Assembly: GCF_001678845.1 (NCBI RefSeq)
Contig: NZ_MAIQ01000002.1
Span: 434,001 to 498,000 of the forward strand
Direction: 5' to 3'
DNA: 64,000 nt
From: Christensenella intestinihominis
Lineage (GTDB): Bacteria > Bacillota > Clostridia > Christensenellales > Christensenellaceae
Shown: positions 58,118-64,000 of the stretch, one piece after another
Layout: every line of letters starts with the position of its first letter
How positions within the stretch are numbered: the stretch's first letter is position 1
The notes under the pieces: generated by a model
What the model saw: only the letters and a program-made list of their open reading frames with translations
Databases searched by the model: none
Told to the model about the DNA's origin: nothing
Translations under genes and position numbers: made by a program

Positions 58118-58204
58118 ACTTTTATTATATAAATTGCATCATCATAAATAAAATGCTATTATTTTATTGAATCCATAAATATATAGTAATGTATTGGGGG
58201 AGCC

Positions 58205-59095
58205 ATGAACCTGCGCCAGCTTTCCATTTTCTGCGCCGTGTGCGAGGAAATGAGTTTTACCCGTGCCGCAAAGCGGCTGTATATGACCCAGCCTGCCGTA
58301 TCGCATGTCGTCGCCGAGCTCGAACGGGAAACGGGATGCGTGCTGTTTGACCGCATCTCCCGCAAAATCCACCTTACGGGTGCCGGACGGGCGTTTTATG
58401 ACAAGGCCGCGCGCATCGTGGAGCTGATGGGCGACCTCGAGCGGAGCCCCGGGGCGCTCGATTTTGCGTCGCCGCTGCGGATCGGGTCGAGCATTACCAT
58501 TGCCAACGTGTTTTTGCCGGATATCCTGCATGCCTTCTCCGCGGCCTTTACTACGCCCGTGACCGTAAGCGTGGATACCGCGCGCTATAACACGGAACGG
58601 CTGCTCGCCAACGAGATCGACGCGGCCCTGATCGAAGGCGCGGTGACGGACAGCCGCCTTGTCGCGCGTCCGTTTTCCTCGTTTACCATTGTCGCCGTAT
58701 GCGCGCCCTCTTACCCCGGCCCACGTTCCGTTTCCCCGTCCGCGCTTGCGCGCGAAACCCTGCTTTTGCGGGAAAAGGGCAGCTCTGTACGCGAGCTGTT
58801 CGACAGCGCGATGATGCTGCACGGCCTTGCCGCAAGGCCTGCGTGGACGAGCGTGGATTCACAGGCGCTCGCGGCGGCGGCGAAAAGCGGCCTTGGCGTC
58901 AGCATCCTTCCCGAGGTGCTGATCGGGCGGGAGCTTGCGGCGGGCGAACTCGAACGCATCCATATCCGCGGCATGCAGCTGAAAAATACCAATTACACCG
59001 TTTACCATAAGGATAAATACCTTTCCCCGCCCCTTGCCGGATTCCTTGAAACCGCAGGAAAATCCGGGGGTGATTTTCACCGGAGGGGCAGGTAA
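58205..59095 (+). CDS. LysR-family regulator, probable activator of the chromate-type transporter
   Basis: 296 residues: winged helix (MNLRQLSIFCAVCEEMSFTRAAKRLYMTQPAVSHVVAELERETGCVLFDR) and a periplasmic-binding-like effector domain (LRIGSSITIANVFLPDIL onwards; GLGVSILPEVL). The subtype resembles CysL/CysR-like regulators of anion metabolism, which would fit an oxyanion transporter. GGGGGAG is 3-4 bases before ATG. Divergent from the pair. Confidence 0.92.
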   Translation: MNLRQLSIFCAVCEEMSFTRAAKRLYMTQPAVSHVVAELERETGCVLFDRISRKIHLTGAGRAFYDKAARIVELMGDLERSPGALDFASPLRIGSSITIANVFLPDILHAFSAAFTTPVTVSVDTARYNTERLLANEIDAALIEGAVTDSRLVARPFSSFTIVAVCAPSYPGPRSVSPSALARETLLLREKGSSVRELFDSAMMLHGLAARPAWTSVDSQALAAAAKSGLGVSILPEVLIGRELAAGELERIHIRGMQLKNTNYTVYHKDKYLSPPLAGFLETAGKSGGDFHRRGR

Positions 59096-59224
59096 GCCCG
59101 CCCGGCGGTGCATCATATCCCCTCTTTTTTGCCGCTTACCCGGTGGAAAAAAGCGTCTTGCCGAAAACGCATAGACAGCGCTTTTTTTGCGCCCTATACT
59201 GGGGGCGAAAGGAAGTGAAACGCC

Positions 59225-60088
59225 ATGCTGGCAATCGACAGGCTCCGGGTGCAATACGGGAAACAAACGGCCCTGCTTGTGGAGCAGCCCATTGAAATCG
59301 GCGCGGGCGACCGGGTCGGCGTTATCGGCTCCAACGGCGCGGGAAAGACCACGCTTTTAAAAGCGGTGCTCGGCCTTGTCCCCTACCAGGGCCGCATCCG
59401 CACAAGGCTTTGCCCGCAGGATATTGCCGTACATATGCAGCAGAACAATTACGTGAACACAATGCCGGTGAAGCACATTATTTCCGCCGTCCTCAACACT
59501 GATGTGAGGACGGACGAAACGCTGCGCGGGCTGGTTGACTTTTTTGATTTCGGCGGCTGCATGGGCAAAAAATTTTCCGCGCTGTCCGGCGGGCAGAAAC
59601 AGCGCCTGACCATCATTCTCGTGCTGTACCAGGACGCGCCCCTGACTTTTTTCGACGAGGTAACGTCCGGCCTCGATTTTGAAACGCGGCAGAAGCTGAT
59701 GGAAAAAATACGCGAATGGTATCGCGGGAAGGAAAGCGCCCTTGTGGTCGTCTCGCATTATTATGACGAGCTGGAGCGCCTCGCGGACCGGCTGCTGATT
59801 TTGGACAAAGGGCGGGTTGCGGCGTTCGGCAGGACGGAGGAGCTGTTCCGCCGTTATTGCGGGCGGGCCGTCGTCACCATTCCGGCCAATGACAAAAACC
59901 GTGCGCTGACCGCGCACCTGAAAACAATTTCCGCGCCCGCGCACCTCATTGCCTTTCCCTGCGCGGACGAGGCGGAGGAAGCGCGGCTTACGGCGCTCCT
60001 CACCGGGAAAAACATCGACTACCGCCGGAGCGGCACGGATATTGAAATCCTTTACAGCAACGTGCTTTCGGGAGGTGAACCCCTATGA
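59225..60088 (+). CDS. ABC transporter ATP-binding protein
   Basis: 287 residues: Walker A GSNGAGKTT, signature LSGGQKQRL, Walker B LTFFDEVTSGLD and H-loop VVSHYYDEL. The C-terminal extension of about 70 residues (AVVTIPANDKNRALTAHL ...) is like those on ABC-2 exporters. Its stop overlaps the permease start as ATGA. The function is export of an unknown compound. AAGGAAG lies upstream. Confidence 0.9.
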   Translation: MLAIDRLRVQYGKQTALLVEQPIEIGAGDRVGVIGSNGAGKTTLLKAVLGLVPYQGRIRTRLCPQDIAVHMQQNNYVNTMPVKHIISAVLNTDVRTDETLRGLVDFFDFGGCMGKKFSALSGGQKQRLTIILVLYQDAPLTFFDEVTSGLDFETRQKLMEKIREWYRGKESALVVVSHYYDELERLADRLLILDKGRVAAFGRTEELFRRYCGRAVVTIPANDKNRALTAHLKTISAPAHLIAFPCADEAEEARLTALLTGKNIDYRRSGTDIEILYSNVLSGGEPL

Positions 60089-60852
60089 AAAAGCTGACCC
60101 TGCGCCTTGTGGGCTATGAACTGCGCAACGCGGCGGGAAACTGGTTTTCCGTTTTTTTCGGCGTCGCCTTTCCCATCCTGATGTCGCTTCTCATTTCAAA
60201 GGCGTTTGCGGGCGATATGCCCGTGGAGGCGGTTCCCGCGTTTGAAACGGGCGTCTTTATTTCGATGAGCCTGATTGTGCCGATGGCGACCCTCCTTGTC
60301 GGCTACGCCGCAAATTATTCACAGGAGCTCGAAAAAGAAATTCCCCTGTGGCTGCGGCTGTTTGGTTGTTCGGAGGGCGCCTTGCTGGGGGCGAAAATGA
60401 TTGCGAACCTTATATTTATGACGGCGGCGCTTGCCGTCTACACCATTGCGGATATGCTGATTCTCGATATCGAAACGCCTGCGGCGGGAAGCGCCCTTTT
60501 GCTGGCCGCTTCCATATACCTGCTGGCAGTTATTTTGTTCATGCTGGCGCACGGCGCCGCCGCGCTGTTCGGCAAATTCGGGCCGACCTATGCCGTCACC
60601 ATGACCCTGTATTTCGGGTTAATGATTATCTGCGGCCTGATGGGCGTGCCGGTAAACCGCCTGCCCGGCGGGGTGCAGGCCCTTGCGGGCGTCCTTCCCA
60701 TGACGTATATCGGCAACGACTTTGCCGGTTTCTGGCAGGGCGGGGCATACGATCCCGGGCCGCTCATCCTGTCGTTTGCGGTCCTTGGCGCGGTTTCGTT
60801 TGCGGTGCTCCTCCTCGGGATATGGAAACGGCGCAGGAAGGGCTTTGCTTAA
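60085..60852 (+). CDS. ABC-2 type permease
   Basis: 255 residues with six predicted helices and an N-terminal cytoplasmic start (LRLVGYELRNAAGNWFSVFFGVAFPILMSLLI). Its sequence has the ABC-2 layout with a large first loop and closing basic tail KRRRKG. It pairs with the overlapping ATPase. No substrate clue apart from the general resemblance to bacteriocin/drug-type exporters. Confidence 0.88.
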   Translation: MKKLTLRLVGYELRNAAGNWFSVFFGVAFPILMSLLISKAFAGDMPVEAVPAFETGVFISMSLIVPMATLLVGYAANYSQELEKEIPLWLRLFGCSEGALLGAKMIANLIFMTAALAVYTIADMLILDIETPAAGSALLLAASIYLLAVILFMLAHGAAALFGKFGPTYAVTMTLYFGLMIICGLMGVPVNRLPGGVQALAGVLPMTYIGNDFAGFWQGGAYDPGPLILSFAVLGAVSFAVLLLGIWKRRRKGFA

Positions 60853-60879
60853 AAAATCCCGGCTTCCGCCAAGACAAAA

Positions 60880-61182
60880 AAACGGGGAGCACAGGGCTCC
60901 CCGTTCCAGACTGTCAAAAAACCTTTCAGAAGGATTGTCAAAGGGCAAGGCTCCTTCATTTATAACCGCGGACAAGGTGAATTCCCGCGTGGTAACGCCG
61001 GAAGAGAGGGTACCCTGGGGTACAAAGGCGACATGTGCGCCCGCAAGTCCGCTCATATGGCGGTTTTGCGGCCGTCATGCACAGCCTGACAGCAAAACCG
61101 CCGTAATCTCGAAAAAGTGTCCAGCCGCGTAGCGGCGAGACTTTTTCGACAAGCTCAAACGGGGAGCACAGGGCTCCCCGTT
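60880..61182. repeat. structured intergenic element bounded by identical palindromes
   Basis: The same 22-base palindromic block (CGGGGAGCACAGGGCTCCCCGTT) lies at both ends (about 60882-60904 and 61160-61182). Between them are further strong hairpins: GGCGGTTTTGC / GCAAAACCGCC (11 bp) near 61060-61105, and CGAAAAAGT / ACTTTTTCG with inner GCCGC / GCGGC near 61112-61150. No protein frame with a credible start covers it. The left palindrome is followed on the minus strand by TTTTTTT and could terminate there. It looks like a repeated mobile element (MITE-like) or structured RNA. Confidence 0.6.
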
Positions 61183-61197
61183 TTGCTTTGAACCTTT

Positions 61198-61899
61198 TTA
61201 TGCAAGCTCTTCCTTCTTGTTTTTCACAAGGAATACCCACACAAGCGCCGCGATTGCCGCCCCGAGAAGCGGGGCCACAATGAACAGCCATACCTGCTCG
61301 AGCGCCTGCCCACCCATGAAGATCGCGGGGGCAAGGCTCCGGGCCGGGTTGACGGACGTGCCTGTGAGCGGGATGCCCATGATGTGCACGAACGCCAGCG
61401 TAAGGCCGATCACGACGCCCGCGACCGAGCCCATCTTTTCCGAGGCCGTCACGCCCATTGCCGTCAGCACAAACACGAACGTGAGGACCACCTCGACCAG
61501 GAACGCGCCGCCCATCGAAAGGCCGACCGCCGACGCTTCGCCGAAGCCGTTCTGGCCAAGGCCCGTCGCGGCGATGCCACCAAGGTCCGCGCTGTTTACG
61601 ATGGCCATCAGCACCGCGCTTGCCGCGATCGCGCCAAGCACCTGGCCGATCACATAGCCTACGAAATCCTTGCCGCTCATGCGCTTTGAAAGCAGCATCG
61701 CAAAGGACACCGCCGGGTTGATGTGGCAGCCCGAGACGTTCCCGATGCAATACGCCATCGCAACGATGGAAAGGCCGAACGCAAGCGCGATCCCCACGAT
61801 TCCGGTTACGCCGCCGATGCCGCCCGAAAGCGCCGCCGTGCCACAGCCGAACAGTACCAGCACAAACGTGCCGATAAATTCCGCAACATACTTTTTCAT
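61198..61899 (-). CDS. MIP-family aquaporin/glycerol facilitator
   Basis: A 233-residue six-helix channel with both NPA boxes: HINPAVSFAM (about residues 68-77) and SVNPARSLAPA (about 185-195). The second-half residues (GTSVNPAR) fit the aquaporin Z type (R after NPA). The pore would pass water or small solutes. GGAGGTATC precedes the ATG. Single gene, flanked by the structured element and HU. Confidence 0.94.
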   Translation of the reverse strand: MKKYVAEFIGTFVLVLFGCGTAALSGGIGGVTGIVGIALAFGLSIVAMAYCIGNVSGCHINPAVSFAMLLSKRMSGKDFVGYVIGQVLGAIAASAVLMAIVNSADLGGIAATGLGQNGFGEASAVGLSMGGAFLVEVVLTFVFVLTAMGVTASEKMGSVAGVVIGLTLAFVHIMGIPLTGTSVNPARSLAPAIFMGGQALEQVWLFIVAPLLGAAIAALVWVFLVKNKKEELA

Positions 61900-61948
61900 G
61901 AATGATACCTCCGATAAATTAATATATAAATGTGATTAAAGCACCCCG

Positions 61949-62221
61949 TTACCTGACCGCATCCTTCAGTAGCTTTCCCGCTTTGAAGGCGGGAAGCTTT
62001 ACTTCGGGCATACGGATTGCCTCCCCGGTCCTCGGGTTTTTCCCGTTACGCGCGGCGCGGCTCCTTACCTCAAACGCGCCAAACCCCATCAGCTGCACTT
62101 TCCCGTTTGCGGCAAGCGTTTCCCTGATCTCCTCGAGAATCGTCTCCGTCACGGCTTCGACATCCTTTTTCATAATCCCCGTCTTTTCCGCCACTCTGCC
62201 AATCAGTTCTTTTTTGTTCAT
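61949..62221 (-). CDS. HU-family DNA-binding protein
   Basis: 90 residues of classical HU: MNKKELIGRVAEKTGIMKKDVEAVTETILEEI, then GFGAFEVRSRAARNGKNPRTGEAIRMPEVKLPAFKAGKLLKDAV. The DNA-binding arm with GKNPRTGE is intact. Start 62221 with AAAGGGGAAG. A minus-strand promoter is visible at 62317-62345 (TTGACT, 17 bases, TAAAAT). HU compacts and bends DNA. Confidence 0.97.
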   Translation of the reverse strand: MNKKELIGRVAEKTGIMKKDVEAVTETILEEIRETLAANGKVQLMGFGAFEVRSRAARNGKNPRTGEAIRMPEVKLPAFKAGKLLKDAVR

Positions 62222-62316
62222 CTGTTCTTCCCCTTTCAATAGACAACAGGAATCATGCCTTTGCCCATTACAAAGGCTTCCCGTTTGTATACATTGGTTA
62301 CTGCTATATGAGTATT

Positions 62317-62345
62317 ATTTTAGGTTCATGAAAAGCAAAAGTCAA
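62317..62345 (-). promoter_or_regulatory. promoter of the HU gene
   Basis: Minus strand: TTGACT (plus 62340-62345), 17-base spacer, TAAAAT (62317-62322), about 95 bases before the start. It is immediately after the adhesin gene's stop codon. Confidence 0.75.
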
Positions 62346-62361
62346 TATACAGTGGTAGCTT

Positions 62362-64000
62362 TCATGAAAATCTTTTCTGTTTTTGCCCCAGGACCAACAG
62401 GGCGGCTATGCCCCCCGCAAGCAGGACCGCCGCCGGGATATACGGCGATATATCCCGCGTGTCGCCTGTTTTAGGGCTGGCCGTACCCGGATCGGCGGTA
62501 TCTTCCGGCTTCAGGCCGGTTGGCTTCGGGGCGGTTACATCCGGGGGGTCGCCGGTTCCTGTCTCCGGCTTTGTGAAGCCCCCCTCCGGCGGGGTCCCGG
62601 CGTCGGCGGCCAGTTTTATATTTTTTACCGTAACGGTCTGGAGCCCGCCGTCCATGCCCACGGTAAAAGAAACCGGCTGCGCGGCGGCATACCCGTCCGG
62701 CGCGGAAAGCTCGCGCACCGTGTAAGACGCCCCCGCCGCGAGCCTTCCCGAAAACATTTTCGCCTCCCGGGACGACAGCCATGTTTCCACCGTTTTTCCC
62801 CGCGCGTCTTCAAGGGCAAGCCTTGCCCCCGCAAGCGGCACGCCCTTTTCGTCTGTCTTGAGTATTTCCACCCTTGTAGGATCGTTCAGCACTGTCCCCA
62901 CCGCCGATATTCCCGAGGCGCTGTCAAAAGCAACCGTCCCGTCCGGGTTCACAGTGAAGCGATACCTTTTTTCCGCATCCAAAAGGTATCCGTCCGCCGC
63001 GCATTTTTCATACAGGTAATAATCATCCCACGGCAATCCATCGAGGACCAGCCTGCCGTCCCCTCCGGTGGCCAGCCCGGTTCCGTCCATATCCGCGCCC
63101 GCCCCCGTATAGGTATATGCGCCGGGAGAACCGGAAAACCCAACCGGCACGCCTTCCGGCGCAGTTCCGTCCATGGTGCGGCAAAGCGTGAATACCGTGC
63201 CGGCAATCCCCGCCGACGGATCGAGCGCGTCAGCCTTGCGGATGCGCACCGTCACCGCGGAACGCTGTTCGGAAACGGCCTGGGGGACCACCTTCGCCGG
63301 ATCGTAAGCGTCCGCCGATGTGGTGAATGTGTAAATTGCCGGGTCGAGCGCGTAGCCCTCCGGTGGCGCAAGCTCTTTCAGGTCGTATACCGTATCCCGT
63401 TCGAGCGCCCAGAACATGATCTTCCCGTCCGAATCGGTCATGCCCGTTTTCAGGGGAGCGCCGCCCGCGCCGCCGTGCGGGAAAATGCCGTAGACCGCGC
63501 CCGGGACGGGCACCGCCTCGCCCGCGTCCGCATCGTATTTATAGATTTGGTGCGCGGCTTTCCATGTGAGGTTCGCCCACGCGTTTCCGCCCACCGCCTG
63601 CACAGCGTAATCCTCCGCAAGCAGAACCCCGCCGCTCGTGAGCCTGGCATTGTTTTTCACATTCGTATCCGCGACCGGCCCCGTGATGTTCGTCTGGTAA
63701 CGCAGCGTATACGCCCGGCCGTCCTGGGGCGGGACGACCTTCATAGCCGAAGAGCCGTCCGCGTTCTTCACGATTTCTACTTTATAACCTGTTTCCGGGA
63801 CCTTCGCGCCCACGCCGCTCACCGCCGCGCCCGTATGCGCGCTCACGTAAAGCTCCACCGAGCCGTAATCGAATTCCATCCCCTTGGGGACGGTATCCTC
63901 CAGCACGCATTCCCCGAGCGCCGCGCCGTTCGGATTCAGGCGCACCTCCCATAATATGCCGGCCGGGACGCCGTCCTTATCGTACCGGATGCTCTTTTTA
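62362..64000 (-). CDS. sortase-anchored adhesin/pilin-like protein with SpaA/Cna_B domains (5' end outside window)
   Basis: The frame is open to base 64000, so the N-terminus lies beyond. The visible 546 residues contain several SpaA/Cna_B-type domains, each ending in a YDLKELAPPEGY-like motif (Glu for an isopeptide bond), at about residues 205-220, 330-345 and 415-430 of the visible part. The C-terminus is a sorting signal: SPKTGD, a hydrophobic helix (YIPAAVLLAGGIAALLVL) and a basic tail GQKQKRFS. It would be covalently linked to the cell wall by sortase, perhaps as part of a pilus. The sortase gene is not in this window. Confidence 0.92.
   Translation of the reverse strand, partial: KKSIRYDKDGVPAGILWEVRLNPNGAALGECVLEDTVPKGMEFDYGSVELYVSAHTGAAVSGVGAKVPETGYKVEIVKNADGSSAMKVVPPQDGRAYTLRYQTNITGPVADTNVKNNARLTSGGVLLAEDYAVQAVGGNAWANLTWKAAHQIYKYDADAGEAVPVPGAVYGIFPHGGAGGAPLKTGMTDSDGKIMFWALERDTVYDLKELAPPEGYALDPAIYTFTTSADAYDPAKVVPQAVSEQRSAVTVRIRKADALDPSAGIAGTVFTLCRTMDGTAPEGVPVGFSGSPGAYTYTGAGADMDGTGLATGGDGRLVLDGLPWDDYYLYEKCAADGYLLDAEKRYRFTVNPDGTVAFDSASGISAVGTVLNDPTRVEILKTDEKGVPLAGARLALEDARGKTVETWLSSREAKMFSGRLAAGASYTVRELSAPDGYAAAQPVSFTVGMDGGLQTVTVKNIKLAADAGTPPEGGFTKPETGTGDPPDVTAPKPTGLKPEDTADPGTASPKTGDTRDISPYIPAAVLLAGGIAALLVLGQKQKRFS

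Noticed and set aside
60956-61750. Minus-strand frame reading from the aquaporin region through the structured element
   Set aside because: Overlaps the aquaporin in another frame, then reads a hairpin-rich spacer. No start or family.
62383-63954. 523-codon plus-strand frame across the adhesin gene
   Set aside because: Arg-rich antisense translation. The minus strand has Cna_B-type motifs and a sorting signal.

Overview
The window looks like chromosome of a strictly anaerobic, Gram-positive-type Bacillota (Clostridia). The signs are two oxygen-sensitive class III ribonucleotide reductases, a flavodiiron protein fused to rubredoxin, B12-riboswitch control, a sortase-anchored adhesin, strong AGGAGG-type ribosome-binding sites and many intrinsic terminators. 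Most genes are GC-rich. The stretch from about 14,130 to 17,800 is visibly AT-rich and was probably acquired. A Christensenellales-like gut anaerobe would fit, but the species is not decidable from sequence reading alone.

Layout. 1-805: tail of an XRE regulator and an ImmA-like peptidase. 935-3433: diguanylate cyclase with two periplasmic-type sensor domains. 3496-6604: nrdD/nrdG-type class III reductase behind two NrdR-like boxes, a cobalamin riboswitch and a leader terminator. 6709-12596: flavodoxin-ferredoxin, TetR regulator and a divergent heterodimeric ABC exporter. 12737-14129: broken YbaK gene, Spx-like protein, acetyltransferase. 14124-20803: a polymorphic-toxin locus. It has a large frameshifted toxin with a C-terminal RNase-like tip, orphan toxin tips that share the junction sequence, and at least six immunity-like small genes in two repeated families. 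20927-23965: serS and argS. 24151-26731: lipoproteins and an ApbE / NusG-II / Gx-transporter cluster. 26818-30295: a secreted-protease-pseudokinase-TPR fusion facing a proline-rich SHOCT protein. 30398-38543: housekeeping and membrane genes, including queT and the ACT-PFL pair. 38577-39065: a RAYT transposase carrying two REP-like palindromes inside its own coding sequence. 39089-48166: PepF with a Cys/His-rich insertion, acetyltransferase, TIM-barrel isomerase, TMEM175-like channel, nucleotidyltransferase, and the flavodiiron-rubredoxin protein. 48272-51500: dut, nrdG and a second nrdD under NrdR-like boxes. 51608-55005: fucose-isomerase-like sugar locus with a divergent LacI repressor and paired operators. 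55038-61182: small regulators, a SLOG protein, chromate transporter pair with LysR, an ABC pair and a structured repeat. 61198-64000: aquaporin, HU and the end of a sortase-anchored adhesin.

How it fits together. Deoxynucleotide supply is served twice. One reductase is doubly gated (NrdR-like boxes plus B12 riboswitch), which suggests a B12-dependent class II enzyme elsewhere in the genome. The other is under NrdR-like boxes only and sits next to dut. Several transport or sugar modules are controlled by a divergent local regulator whose operators can be read directly in the promoters.

The most unusual content is the toxin cassette array, the protease-pseudokinase fusion and the RAYT gene with embedded REPs. 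All functional statements are by motif and family recognition from the sequence; no database search was run.
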